Source: Treponema sp. UBA6988 (GTDB taxonomy: Bacteria > Spirochaetota > Spirochaetia > Treponematales > Treponemataceae). Taken from it: a stretch of 64,000 nucleotides of DNA. The notes under the pieces were generated by a model. It made no database searches and was not told the origin of the DNA. It was given only the letters and a program-made list of their open reading frames with translations. The stretch spans positions 1 through 64,000 of the forward strand of contig DJYC01000080.1 in NCBI GenBank assembly GCA_002448445.1. Reading direction: 5' to 3'. Both the position numbers and the translations under genes were made by a program. Shown one piece after another: positions 53,045 to 62,321 of this stretch (position 1 is its first letter; the number at the start of each line of letters is the position of its first letter).

Positions 53045-54681
53045 AAAATAAACGCATTTTTTCTTTGGTCACTTGTTTATGCCTTGCTATTCCGGCAGTT
53101 TTTGCGCAGTTTAATTTTAATCTTCCAAAAACAAAGAATACAGCTCCAATTCCGTCTTTGCAGCGGGTTCTTACCATTCAGGATATGGTGCATGAATATG
53201 ACCTAAATCCTTATACTGCAAGCTATAATTCGGAAGCCCAGCTTTTTACGGCCTTGTATGAAGGACTTTTTTCCTACGATCCAATAACACTTGATCCTGT
53301 AAATGCAATCTGCGAAACATACAAAATCTCACGCAACAAAATGCGCTGGACCTTTACTTTGCGCAAGGGACTAAAATTCAGCGACGGAAGCCCACTGAAT
53401 GCCTCTGCAATCCGCAACTCTTGGCTTAGCCTGCTTGCCACAAAGAACGCTCCCTTTGCATCTCTTATTGACTGCATCGAAGGTGCAGAAGCATACCGTA
53501 CAGGAAAAGGCTCTGCAGATGATGTACGCATAATTGTCCGCGACGAAGAGACCCTTGTTGTTCACCTTACCGAGCCAACAGAACACTTTCCCCGCATTCT
53601 TTGCCATCATGCATTTTCTGCCGTAAGCAAAAAGAAGAATGTCTTTTCCGGACCTTTTGTAATCAGCTCATACAGCAACGGAGAGCTTAAGATGGTAAAG
53701 AACATGAACTACCGCGACGCTGCGGCTGTTCAGCTTCCTGGAATTACGATACGCCAGGGGGACGATGCAAAGGAAAACGCCCATCTTTTTAATACCGGGG
53801 AGGCAGACTGGGTTACCGGAGACGTTGAAGTAGAAAAGATTCTTAACAAGGATTCAATCAATATAGCCGGTGAATTTGGTACTACATTCCTCTTTTTTAA
53901 GCAGTCCAAGAAAATCTGGAACACTCAGGAATTCCGCATTGCGCTTTTGGAAGCCGTACCCTATGACGAGTTAAGAAAGGACTATGCGGTAAAGGCAAAC
54001 TCTTTGGTCTATCCGCTTTCAGGTTATCCCTCTGTTATAGGCTGGGATGATTACGACCCGGAAGATGCCCTTGAGCTTATGAATATTGCCCGCAAAAAAG
54101 TAGGCCTTTCTTCTTCGGACATTTTAAAAATCAACTTCAGCATAATGGATTTGGATTACATGAAAAGCTGGGCTGAAGTTCTAAAGAAGGCTTGGGCGCC
54201 TCTTGGAGTAGAGCTGGTTGTAAGCGTTGACGGCAACTTTACTACTTATGTTAACAAGATAAAAAATTCTCCGGCAGACTTGTTCATGTATTCATGGATT
54301 GGGGACTTTGCAGACCCTACAACCTTCCTGGAGCTTTTTAGGAGCAATTCCACGCTGAATGTTTCTGGTTATAAAAACAGCCGTTACGATGAGCTTTTAA
54401 AGCAAGCCGCCGGTACTGCAAAGCAAAAAGACCGTTTTGTCATTCTTGCAGAAGCAGAGCAGGTTATACTTGATGATGCAGAAATAATTCCAATATCACA
54501 TCCGGTTTGCATGCATGTTATCAACACGAATGTGATTGGCGGTTGGAAGAGCAATGCCTTGGATATTCACCCTTTTAAATATCTTTACATTAAGTCGGAA
54601 GAAACTGATGTTCCTAATCTTGTTTCTTATCCTTTGCAGCCGTTGCCTGAGCAAGGACGTCTTCCAAGTTCACGCTTATAA
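53041..54681 (+). CDS. Oligopeptide/dipeptide ABC transporter substrate-binding protein (family 5)
   Basis: A 546-residue exported protein with a signal peptide ending near AVFAQ. The SBP_bac_5 pattern is clear: YEGLFSYDPITLDP, RWTFTLRKGLKFSDGSPL near 105-122, VVHLTEPTEHFPRILCHHAF and the late DLFMYSWIGDFADPTTFLEL. Such proteins capture peptides for an ABC importer. No permease genes follow; the next gene converges. The last 68 bases overlap the end of the opposite-strand lipoprotein gene. Confidence 0.92.
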   Translation: MKNKRIFSLVTCLCLAIPAVFAQFNFNLPKTKNTAPIPSLQRVLTIQDMVHEYDLNPYTASYNSEAQLFTALYEGLFSYDPITLDPVNAICETYKISRNKMRWTFTLRKGLKFSDGSPLNASAIRNSWLSLLATKNAPFASLIDCIEGAEAYRTGKGSADDVRIIVRDEETLVVHLTEPTEHFPRILCHHAFSAVSKKKNVFSGPFVISSYSNGELKMVKNMNYRDAAAVQLPGITIRQGDDAKENAHLFNTGEADWVTGDVEVEKILNKDSINIAGEFGTTFLFFKQSKKIWNTQEFRIALLEAVPYDELRKDYAVKANSLVYPLSGYPSVIGWDDYDPEDALELMNIARKKVGLSSSDILKINFSIMDLDYMKSWAEVLKKAWAPLGVELVVSVDGNFTTYVNKIKNSPADLFMYSWIGDFADPTTFLELFRSNSTLNVSGYKNSRYDELLKQAAGTAKQKDRFVILAEAEQVILDDAEIIPISHPVCMHVINTNVIGGWKSNALDIHPFKYLYIKSEETDVPNLVSYPLQPLPEQGRLPSSRL

Positions 54682-55849
54682 AACCTGAACGGCCAGTCTT
54701 GTAAAAGATGGTTTGTTCCCATGCAACATATAAATAGTTTCCGGCAATTGCAACTTCTCCATAGTTGTAGCCAGCCGGCATTAACGGTAGTCTGAACGCA
54801 ACAGTCTGCGAGTCGGCTGCCGTTTTTTTTATGTAAGTTGTTCCGTCTGCAAAAACACAAGCAACGTAGCCTGCAAGGGGGGCCTCTATTCCGTGAGCAC
54901 TAACAGGAGATGCCCCGTTTCCGCTCTGGTAGTAGCTTAGCGGTGTTGTTCCAGATTCATCACGCCAGATAAGATAGAATGGGAATTCGCTGGGGATTGG
55001 GGAAAGCAGTTCCTTTACTTTTTCCGGGGCAGAATTGTATAGCTTTGGCAGAATAAGCTTTTTGTACTCGTCTTCGCTTGAAGGCTTAAAGAGCAGCATG
55101 TCTTCTGTGTTTAGCGCAGGAGAAAGTTCAGAAAGCTGAACGTAGGGTTCCCATGTAAAGTATGAGAATTCAAATCGGTTTGCATCAGGCTTTCTTTTTG
55201 CAGAGCAGGCCCATGTCTTTCCGTTCCACACGTAGCCTGTTACCTGATCCTCTCGTGCCAGATGAAGGTTTTCGTAGGACACAAGCGGAAAGAAAAGCTT
55301 TGCAGACGGATTGAATTCCACCAGAAAAGGCCTGTGGGTTGGCTTTTGGGTTGGTTCTGCTGTTTGCGAAAAGGGTTCCTGTAGCTGGTTAAAAAATGTG
55401 CTTTTGTAAAGATAGAAAATGGGAACGCCCTTGCTAAAGACCAGAGAGTCTGCGGTTTCGCTTGTAAAAATGGAACGGTCTTTAAAAAATTCCACTCCAT
55501 CGTTTTTTATTGCCAGAATTCCTCCGTGGTTTACAAGTGCATAAGCTTGGTAGGAATTTGCTCCTCCTTCGGTCGATGGAACGCTTCCCGCAGAAGAGAT
55601 GCGGACAGCCTCTGTCCATGGCTTTTCCGGCATAGCAGGTGCCTTTTGCGGAAGGTCGCATTTTTCGAATCCGTCTTGGGTAAAATAGTACCAGGTGTGG
55701 CTTTTTTGTACTGAGCGCAGTTCCATCAGAGTGCCGTCTTTTTGCTCACTCTTCTTTTTAGCGCAGGAGACTGATGAGAAAACAAGTATGGTCAGGCCTA
55801 AAAATATTGGGAATCTGTAAGTTACGGCTTTAATATCAATAATTTTCAT
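54614..55849 (-). CDS. Lipoprotein of unknown function
   Basis: A 411-residue lipoprotein with a signal peptide ending in SSVSC (C29). It is rich in aromatic beta-strand text (SHTWYYFTQDGFEKCDLP, then GYVWNGKTWACSAKR and YNYGEVAIAGNYLYVAWEQ), which suggests a beta-propeller or sandwich. No enzyme motif is evident. On the minus strand TATAGT ends six bases before the ATG at 55849, so the transcript may be leaderless. Its last 68 bases lie under the end of the substrate-binding protein gene. Confidence 0.8.
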   Translation of the reverse strand: MKIIDIKAVTYRFPIFLGLTILVFSSVSCAKKKSEQKDGTLMELRSVQKSHTWYYFTQDGFEKCDLPQKAPAMPEKPWTEAVRISSAGSVPSTEGGANSYQAYALVNHGGILAIKNDGVEFFKDRSIFTSETADSLVFSKGVPIFYLYKSTFFNQLQEPFSQTAEPTQKPTHRPFLVEFNPSAKLFFPLVSYENLHLAREDQVTGYVWNGKTWACSAKRKPDANRFEFSYFTWEPYVQLSELSPALNTEDMLLFKPSSEDEYKKLILPKLYNSAPEKVKELLSPIPSEFPFYLIWRDESGTTPLSYYQSGNGASPVSAHGIEAPLAGYVACVFADGTTYIKKTAADSQTVAFRLPLMPAGYNYGEVAIAGNYLYVAWEQTIFYKTGRSGFISVNLEDVLAQATAAKDKKQD

Positions 55850-55892
55850 TGCATTACTATATATTAGATTTCGGCTTTATTCCACCGTAACA

Positions 55893-56471
55893 TTACCTAA
55901 GCCTTATGTCGCTTTTTTTGAACTTGCCGGAAGAAATTGCCTTCATAATCCGCTCCTTGTCCAAAAGCCAGGGATCTGCTGATTTTTCAAGACATGTTTG
56001 TTCAAACTTTTGCCAGTTAAAGCGCGTAAGGAATTCCTGTACGTCTGTTGCATTCCCGCAGGAACTTCCCATGTAGAGTGAATACAGGACGGAAGCCGCA
56101 AATCCGTTTTGAAAGGAAAGCTCCGTGTTAAGTGGAAAAATTGCCCCCGTAGGACGCGGTATGCCTTTGTTTTCCCTGTTTGGAGCGCAAGGAAAAACTG
56201 GTTCTGCAAAAAAAGAGGCAACCCGGTTTTTGCATACTTGTGCCTTGATTGTACTTCCAGACGGAATCATCTGCATCTTGCCGCAGTTGATTCCGTCGCT
56301 GTATGCCAGGTCCCAGAATTCAACAGGAAGATTATTTCCATCGGAATCCATTGTACAGCAAGGTAGCTCTATTCTTACATCTTCTTCGGAAGAATTGACC
56401 GCCTGCACTTCGCTGCATCCTAGGATTAGGAATAAAAGTGCCGGTGCAAAAAAGAAATTTATTTTATTCAT
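55893..56471 (-). CDS. Small lipoprotein of unknown function
   Basis: 192 residues from the ATG at 56471; a longer frame to 56639 runs under the divergent MscS gene and is not used. The signal peptide ends in LFLILGC (C19). The mature protein has six or more cysteines (PCCTMDSDG, MGSSCGNATD, EQTCLEKSAD) and so is likely to form disulfides outside the cytoplasm. The family is unknown. It lies 43 bases upstream of the previous lipoprotein gene on the same strand and could be cotranscribed with it. Confidence 0.72.
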   Translation of the reverse strand: MNKINFFFAPALLFLILGCSEVQAVNSSEEDVRIELPCCTMDSDGNNLPVEFWDLAYSDGINCGKMQMIPSGSTIKAQVCKNRVASFFAEPVFPCAPNRENKGIPRPTGAIFPLNTELSFQNGFAASVLYSLYMGSSCGNATDVQEFLTRFNWQKFEQTCLEKSADPWLLDKERIMKAISSGKFKKSDIRLR

Positions 56472-56555
56472 CATATAATATATATGCTTTAAAAATTCAA
56501 AATGGTAGAAAAAAACGTAAATTTTATATATTATTGTGCTTATTGCGGAGGAATT

Positions 56556-57614
56556 ATGGACCCAAAAAAAGATGCCGTTGTGGAGACAATTGGAGAAATA
56601 GGAACGGAAGTAACGGAACAGACAAAATCCCTTTTTCATATTGATGAACTAAAGGATTATATTACATGGAACAATCTTTTTAAGGTAGCAATCAGCATAG
56701 TTGCACTCCTTGTGTTTTATACCTTTTACAGAATAATAAAGCGCATAATCAAAAAACGTGTTGCCGTAAAAATGGAGCCGCACAATGCGCAAATGCTAAG
56801 CAAAGCCATAAGCTATGTTTTTTACATACTGATGGGAATGTACATCCTTAGCCTTTTTGGAATTGACCTTAAGGCAATATGGGGAGCTGCCGGTGTTGCA
56901 GGACTTGCAATCGGTTTTGCAGCCCAGACAAGCGTTAGCAACATTATCAGCGGACTCTTTGTTGTTTCCGAAAAGACGCTCAAGATTGGCGACTACATAG
57001 AAGTTGGCGGTGTGGCAGGAACCGTAGACACAATAGGTCTTTTGAGCATAAAAATCCATACGGCGGACAACCAGATGATCCGCATACCAAACAGCACAAT
57101 CATCAACAATAACCTTATCAACTACAGCCGTTTTCCCAAGAGGCGCTTTGTCTTTGAGATTCCCATCGGCTACGATATGGATCTAAAGTACGTCTACAAT
57201 GTGGTAAGCAAAATTCCTGCAAAGTGTAAGTCTGTCATAAAAGACCCGGCACCCCTTCTTTTCTACGACGGCTTTGGCGATGCAATAAAACTAAAGCTTG
57301 CCGTTTGGTTCAACAACGGCGACCTCTTTGCTGTAAAGACGGAAGTTTATACGGAAATAGTAAAAACATGCCGCGAAGAAAATGTTACAATACCGTTTAC
57401 CCACTATGACATTACGATTTTAAATGACAAGGGCGAAAAGGAAAGCCTTCCCGAACTTGCAATTCCTTCGGGCAGCAAAAAAACTTCTGCGTCAAAAAAA
57501 TCCGCCGCAAAAAATGTTGCCGGTAGAAAAAAGCGCGGCCCAGTTTCCGCTGCGGAAAAAAGAGCCATAGAAGCAGGCATCCTAAGCGATATGGAAGAAG
57601 ATGATATTAAGTAG
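56556..57614 (+). CDS. Small-conductance mechanosensitive ion channel (MscS family)
   Basis: 352 residues from the ATG at 56556, which has GGAGG seven bases upstream; an upstream start at 56502 is not supported. Three membrane helices are present, the third reading WGAAGVAGLAIGFAAQTSVS, the pore lining of MscS. The beta domain has VSEKTLKIGDYIEVGGVAGTV and RIPNSTIINNNLINYSR. The C-terminus is a Lys/Ala/Ser-rich tail (about 310-352) not needed for channel function. It relieves turgor on osmotic downshock. Confidence 0.94.
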   Translation: MDPKKDAVVETIGEIGTEVTEQTKSLFHIDELKDYITWNNLFKVAISIVALLVFYTFYRIIKRIIKKRVAVKMEPHNAQMLSKAISYVFYILMGMYILSLFGIDLKAIWGAAGVAGLAIGFAAQTSVSNIISGLFVVSEKTLKIGDYIEVGGVAGTVDTIGLLSIKIHTADNQMIRIPNSTIINNNLINYSRFPKRRFVFEIPIGYDMDLKYVYNVVSKIPAKCKSVIKDPAPLLFYDGFGDAIKLKLAVWFNNGDLFAVKTEVYTEIVKTCREENVTIPFTHYDITILNDKGEKESLPELAIPSGSKKTSASKKSAAKNVAGRKKRGPVSAAEKRAIEAGILSDMEEDDIK

Positions 57615-57630
57615 GGCTTGGGAAAAATTC

Positions 57631-58614
57631 CTATTCACCCTTAATTTGCAAAAAGCGCTTGTATTCCTCTTCCGTCATTTTGGATGAGGAAACGGCGTCT
57701 AAAATTGCCATGCTAAGTACCCGGGAAGCCAAAGTTCCAACAAGGTTGCAGTCGCTTTTTATGTCTCCGCATGAAACGGCATAAACTGTGTCTCCGTCCG
57801 CGCTGGTTCCAACAGGATTTATGCTGCGCGCAAGACCAGCCCGGGTCATTGCCGCTATCTTGCACATCTCCTGCTGGCTGAATTTTGCGTTTGTAATTAC
57901 GGCTCCAATAGTAGTGTTTTTTCCTTCCTGAATCTTATTCTGCATTCCTTCCTGCATGGAATAAAGAACTTCTTCGCTGTCTATAAAGGCTGTCCGTTCG
58001 GCATTCATTGCACCGGCAACTTTTTTCCCATTTCTAAAGTCAAAGACATCGCCAAGTGCATTTACAATTACAATGGCGCCTACCTTAAGCTCTCCAACCT
58101 GAAGTGCGTAATAACCAATGCCACTTTTCTGAGCCCGTTTAAGACCGCATAGCTTTCCAACCGAAGCACCACATCCGCCGCCAACATTTCCTGACTGGGG
58201 AAGGGCATTCCTTTCTGCGTCTTTGCATGCAGCGTAGCCCATCTTTGCATCCGGCCGCACTTTTGTCTTTGTGCTTAGGTCAAAGATGCAGGACTGGGGC
58301 ACAATTGGAATCACCATGTCTGCAAGGCGGTAGCCCATTCCGTGTTCTTCAAGATACTGCATTGCCCCGGTTGCAGCGGCAAGTCCGTATGCAGATCCGC
58401 CAGACAAAAGCAGGGCTGTTATGGATTGCTTGTAGGAAAGCGGTGTAAACAGGAAAGATTCCCGGGCAGCAGGACCTCCACCGCTAATGTCTATTCCGGC
58501 AGTGTTTTCCCTGTCAAAGACAATTGCGGTAACCCCGGTCATGGCATCGTAATCCTGTGCGTTCCCTATCCTAAAACCGCCAATGTCTGTTATGCTGATT
58601 TCTTTTACTTCCAA
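57631..58614 (-). CDS. P1 family peptidase (S58/DmpA-like)
   Basis: A 327-residue protein of the DmpA/S58 family. It begins ISITDIGGFRIGNAQDYDAM and has GVTAIVFDRENTAGIDISGG and LLLSGGSAYGLAAATGAMQY. The autoprocessing site is NTTIGAVITNA near residue 236, where the threonine becomes the N-terminal nucleophile. Family members are aminopeptidases, beta-peptidases or ornithine N-acetyltransferase-like enzymes. The start is a TTG at 58614 behind AAGGAG. It is 23 bases downstream of coaBC on the same strand. Confidence 0.9.
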   Translation of the reverse strand: MEVKEISITDIGGFRIGNAQDYDAMTGVTAIVFDRENTAGIDISGGGPAARESFLFTPLSYKQSITALLLSGGSAYGLAAATGAMQYLEEHGMGYRLADMVIPIVPQSCIFDLSTKTKVRPDAKMGYAACKDAERNALPQSGNVGGGCGASVGKLCGLKRAQKSGIGYYALQVGELKVGAIVIVNALGDVFDFRNGKKVAGAMNAERTAFIDSEEVLYSMQEGMQNKIQEGKNTTIGAVITNAKFSQQEMCKIAAMTRAGLARSINPVGTSADGDTVYAVSCGDIKSDCNLVGTLASRVLSMAILDAVSSSKMTEEEYKRFLQIKGE

Positions 58615-58637
58615 GATTTGCTTCTCCTTTTAAGCTA

Positions 58638-59852
58638 CTATTGCCTTTGTTCCATAAGCAAAACAATTTCATCAAGAAGACAGTCGGCCGCTTCTTCTTT
58701 TTGCATTACTGGCAATTCCTTTGTGCTAGAAGGAGAAATTAGGGTAAGCACGTTTGTGTCAACCGCAAATCCCGAATCTGGTGAAGAAAGCGAATTTGCC
58801 GCAATCAAATCAAGGTTTTTCTTTACGAGCTTTGCCTTGGAATTTTCAACCATGTTTTGGGTTTCCATAGAAAATCCGCACAAGAACTGTCCGCTTTTTT
58901 TGTTTTTTCCGCACCATGCAAGAATGTCTTCCGTGCGTTCAAGGGGCAGGCTTAGGTCGTCATCGTGTTTTTTGATTTTTTGGTCGCTTACATTAGCCGG
59001 CCTGTAATCTGCAACTGCCGCCGCTTTTATTAAAATGTCTGAATCAAAAAAATTATCCTTAACGGCTTCTGCCATTTGGGCAGCACTTGTTATGTGAACT
59101 GTGTTTACAAAAGGAAGTTCCTTTAGGGCAACAGGTCCGCTAATAAGTGTTACTTCTGCACCGCGACTGCTTGCGGCTTTTGCAACGGCATATCCCATCT
59201 TGCCGGAAGAATGGTTTGTTATGTAGCGCACAGGATCTAAAGACTCTTGGGTTGGGCCTGCGGTTACGAGAATCTTTTTTCCTGCCAAGTCTTTTTTGCA
59301 GGGAAGTTCGTGTTCAATCCAGGCAAAGAGGTTTTCTGGTTCTGCAAGCCTTCCTTTTCCGCTTGTTCCGCAAGCAAGGTATCCTGCATCGCCCTCGGCT
59401 ATGCTCATTCCGTAGCTACGGCATTTTTTTAGGTTGTCCTGGGTAACGGGATTTTCGTACATTGCCGTGTTCATTGCGGGTGCAATTATTTTGGGGCAGG
59501 TGCAAGCAAGAAAAGTTGTTGTTAGCATGTCATCTGCAAGGCCGTTTGCAACTTTTGCAATTACGTTTGCACTTGCGGGTGCAATTATAAAAAGGTCTGC
59601 CCTTTGCGCAAGTGAAATGTGCTGAACTTTAAATTCGTGGTTGCGGTCAAATGTTTCCAAAAGGCAGCGGTTGCCCGTAAGGTTTTCAAAAGTTGCGGGC
59701 CCAATCAGCTGGGTTGCGTTTTTTGTCATTATAACGTGGACATCTGCGCCGGCCTTTACCAGCATGCTTGTTAGGGCTGCGGCTTTGTATGCGGCTATGC
59801 TTCCGCTTACACCTAATACGATGCATTTGTTTTTTAGGGTCTGAATTTCCAT
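58638..59852 (-). CDS. coaBC: Bifunctional phosphopantothenoylcysteine decarboxylase/phosphopantothenate-cysteine ligase
   Basis: A 404-residue CoaBC. The N-terminal CoaC half binds FMN (VLGVSGSIAAYKAAALTS), has the catalytic histidine in KVQHISLAQRAD and the cysteine in GYLACGTSGKGRLA. The CoaB half begins KILVTAGPTQESLDPVRYIT and has SSGKMGYAVAKAA. It makes 4-phosphopantetheine for coenzyme A. The promoter lies six bases before the ATG with no ribosome site. The downstream P1 peptidase gene probably shares the transcript. Confidence 0.96.
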   Translation of the reverse strand: MEIQTLKNKCIVLGVSGSIAAYKAAALTSMLVKAGADVHVIMTKNATQLIGPATFENLTGNRCLLETFDRNHEFKVQHISLAQRADLFIIAPASANVIAKVANGLADDMLTTTFLACTCPKIIAPAMNTAMYENPVTQDNLKKCRSYGMSIAEGDAGYLACGTSGKGRLAEPENLFAWIEHELPCKKDLAGKKILVTAGPTQESLDPVRYITNHSSGKMGYAVAKAASSRGAEVTLISGPVALKELPFVNTVHITSAAQMAEAVKDNFFDSDILIKAAAVADYRPANVSDQKIKKHDDDLSLPLERTEDILAWCGKNKKSGQFLCGFSMETQNMVENSKAKLVKKNLDLIAANSLSSPDSGFAVDTNVLTLISPSSTKELPVMQKEEAADCLLDEIVLLMEQRQ

Positions 59853-59858
59853 ACAAGA

Positions 59859-59887
59859 ATTATAGCAAAGAAAATAAAGGCAAGCAA
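59859..59887 (-). promoter_or_regulatory. Promoter of coaBC, six bases before its ATG
   Basis: On the minus strand TTGCTT (59882-59887), 17 bases, a perfect TATAAT (59859-59864), then six bases to the ATG. No ribosome site. Confidence 0.72.
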
Positions 59888-59928
59888 GTTTTTCTGGAGC
59901 AGCCTTTCTGGTTTTACTGTGCGTAAGG

Positions 59929-60762
59929 TTACTGTAAGGTCTTACAATCGGGGCTAGACTTGGTTATCCATTCGCCGTTCACCAAAATTTCATGCGGAAA
60001 AAAGTTTGCCTTGTAATTCATCTTGGGGTGGCCTTCAATCCAGTAGCCAAGGTAGTAATAGTCGTAGCCGTGTTCCGCAGTCCAAAGGATTTCGTTTATT
60101 ATGCTGAATGTTCCTATGGAGCGTTTTAGAATTTGTGGAGAAATGTCGTAGTAAAAATAGTTTGAAGAAATTGAATCAAGCGCAAAGTCAAGTACGCTTA
60201 CGGCCACGAGCTTTCCGTCCAGATAATAGTCAAAATTTTTTGTTCCGCTGTAATGCTTTTTTTCTAGGATTGCATCGCCTTCAAATTCGTTTACGCAACC
60301 GGAGAATGATGCTATCTCCGAAAGTGCGTTCTGCCTGGAAATTGTTTTTCCGGGGTTATGCCGCTGCCAGTACTTTTGGTAAAGGCCGATTTTTTCTTCC
60401 GTGATAAAATCGTCTAGTTTTTCCGTTATGCGGAGTTCAAGACTTGAATTTTTCCTTATAAGATGGCGGGCACTTTTTTTTGGAATGAAGTCTCTTGCCG
60501 GGATGCGTATCGGTATGCATTTTTTGCATTCGGGGCAGGTCTCGCGGTACATTATGGTTCCTGTTCTGCGGAAGCCTTCTGCAAGCTGAACTTTATAATA
60601 GCATTCCTGCCTGCTGATTGCGCTTCCGAACCTTTTTTGTGCACCGGTGAAAAATCCATCGGAAATAAAGCCGCGTAAATTTTCTTCGCTTGGAAAAGAA
60701 TACATTTCACTTTTTGCAGTAAGGCCATCAAAGTAACCGCAAGGTGACTCGTATAAACTCAT
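59929..60762 (-). CDS. Arginyltransferase (ATE/Bpt family)
   Basis: 277 residues from the ATG at 60762; a longer frame runs under the divergent gene at 60839 and is not used. The text PCGYFDGLTAKSEMY, MYRETCPECKKCIPIRIP with four-cysteine cluster, and YYDISPQILKRSIGTFS, then GYDYYYLGYWIEGHPKMNYK are hallmarks of the family that moves arginine or leucine from tRNA to protein N-termini to mark them for degradation. Whether it is leucyl- or arginyl-specific cannot be told. A CAAGG lies just upstream. Confidence 0.88.
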   Translation of the reverse strand: MSLYESPCGYFDGLTAKSEMYSFPSEENLRGFISDGFFTGAQKRFGSAISRQECYYKVQLAEGFRRTGTIMYRETCPECKKCIPIRIPARDFIPKKSARHLIRKNSSLELRITEKLDDFITEEKIGLYQKYWQRHNPGKTISRQNALSEIASFSGCVNEFEGDAILEKKHYSGTKNFDYYLDGKLVAVSVLDFALDSISSNYFYYDISPQILKRSIGTFSIINEILWTAEHGYDYYYLGYWIEGHPKMNYKANFFPHEILVNGEWITKSSPDCKTLQ

Positions 60763-60803
60763 GCCTTGATTATATTCCTTGAGGTTTGCAGCTGTCAACT
60801 CAA

Positions 60804-60832
60804 TAGACAATTCGTTGCGTCTAGTGTAAAAT
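60804..60832 (+). promoter_or_regulatory. Promoter of the outer-membrane protein gene, six bases before a GTG start
   Basis: TAGACA (60804-60809), 17 bases, TAAAAT (60827-60832), then six bases to GTG at 60839. No ribosome site. Confidence 0.62.
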
Positions 60833-60838
60833 GATAGC

Positions 60839-62302
60839 GTGAAAACTATTTCTTGTCTTGCAGCTTTTGCGGCTGCCTTTTGCATTTTTACATTCCCCGC
60901 TTTTGCACAGGAGACCAGTGCGGATATTTTTGAGCCCGTTGTTGATGCGCAGAATAAAATTCTGGAAGACTATGACGTTGAGGCCATGGAAGAAGAGAAC
61001 AGACTTTCTGAAAAGCGCACCGATGAGCAGAATGACATGATTGAGGAAGCGGAAATAAATTTTAGGGATGCGGCTGCAAGTCTTGCTGAAAAGACTTCTG
61101 ACGACACAGCCCTTTTCTTGGAAAATATAGAGCAGGTTGAAAATTCAAAAAAAGCCATTCTCAATTTGCGCAACGTAAAATCTCAGAATTCCAGCGCGGT
61201 CGAATATGCTGCTCTTGTAAACCTGGACAAGTCATACAAGGTTCTCGAAAACAAGGTCTATACTGCAACTTCCTTGACCGACACGCTTATTGTGCGCGGG
61301 TATTCATACAATAATCTCCGCAACCGATGGACCATTTCAGTAAAGTCCAACTTTTTTGGATATACCTCGCTTTTTTCCATAGACCTGCCTCTTATGTACA
61401 AGTCTCTTACCGGAAAAGAAGTGAAGTCCCTTGTAAAGATGACAAAGGAAGAGCGCGCTGAATATGAAGCGAATGTCATGCTTTATGACAGCCTTTTCCG
61501 CCGTGCCGTGCCGGTTGTCTACGTGCGTCTAAAATATAAGATACGCAAGTGGAAGGATGCTTCTGAATACCGCTTTGAGCCGGAGCAGCTTGATCTTGTA
61601 AGGACAGATACAAATAAAACCGTTTTTTCTTTTAGCAAGGACTTTCTTACAAAAACTACTTTCATAGTCTATCCCCGCATTGAAATTCGGACTGCTTCTG
61701 AGCGCAGTGCGGATATAGACAATGCCACAAAAATCCTTATGGGTGAAATGCGGAACAATCAGGAAAAGGCTGTTGAGCGGGCAGAGTCCCGGGGGCAGAT
61801 TACCCTTGTTGATGACAAAAAAAAGCAGGTTGAACAAAGGGGGCGAAGTGCTGTTTTCCTTTCTGCAGACACACGGATTACAAATTCCATGCTGAATGAT
61901 TTTGATGCCAAGGACATCCAGCTGAATTCCATTGCCTTGAACCTTGTTCTTGGACTTGGGCGCTTTGGCTTTGTTGGGGGGGATTTTGGCTATGATTATA
62001 AAAACAGGGAAAAGGAAAGCAGCTCCTATTGCTTTGGACTTATGGGTGGCCTGAATTTTATGGCAACGAATTACGTGCGTCCCTATGCGGAACTTGCGGC
62101 CAACTGCCATACGGACAAATATTTTACCCCGGAGCTTGGCATTGGGACTGATATTTTGATTGGAAAGGTCATGATAAATTTGGGCTACAACTTTGGCTGG
62201 AATATAAACATGAAGAATTATTTTGAAGAGAAAAAATTCCTTGATGATGACATTACGACTTTCCATTTGTTTACTGTGGGCTTTGGCTTTGCCTGGCGGT
62301 AA
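60839..62302 (+). CDS. Exported protein with outer-membrane barrel-like C-terminus
   Basis: The 487-residue protein starts at GTG, with a signal peptide ending in FPAFAQ. A coiled, acidic region (about 30-110) is followed by a domain with RWTISVKSNFFGYTSLF, and the C-terminal 130 residues look like a barrel (LGRFGFVGGDFGYDYKNRE, then YVRPYAELAANCHTD and a terminal HLFTVGFGFAWR). A terminal aromatic or basic residue after alternating strands is common in outer-membrane proteins. It is a single gene diverging from the arginyltransferase. Confidence 0.8.
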   Translation: MKTISCLAAFAAAFCIFTFPAFAQETSADIFEPVVDAQNKILEDYDVEAMEEENRLSEKRTDEQNDMIEEAEINFRDAAASLAEKTSDDTALFLENIEQVENSKKAILNLRNVKSQNSSAVEYAALVNLDKSYKVLENKVYTATSLTDTLIVRGYSYNNLRNRWTISVKSNFFGYTSLFSIDLPLMYKSLTGKEVKSLVKMTKEERAEYEANVMLYDSLFRRAVPVVYVRLKYKIRKWKDASEYRFEPEQLDLVRTDTNKTVFSFSKDFLTKTTFIVYPRIEIRTASERSADIDNATKILMGEMRNNQEKAVERAESRGQITLVDDKKKQVEQRGRSAVFLSADTRITNSMLNDFDAKDIQLNSIALNLVLGLGRFGFVGGDFGYDYKNREKESSSYCFGLMGGLNFMATNYVRPYAELAANCHTDKYFTPELGIGTDILIGKVMINLGYNFGWNINMKNYFEEKKFLDDDITTFHLFTVGFGFAWR

Positions 62303-62321
62303 ACTTAGTCCTTGGTAAAAC

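Noticed and set aside
56471..56639. N-terminal extension of the small lipoprotein and a leaderless start for it
   Set aside because: The extension lies under the divergent MscS gene, and no -35/-10 pair with proper spacing was found for the ATG at 56471.
59941..59960. Link between CAATCGGGGCTAG at 59945 and the same word at 29815
   Set aside because: A shared 13-base word is expected by chance in 64 kb, and one copy is inside a coding gene.
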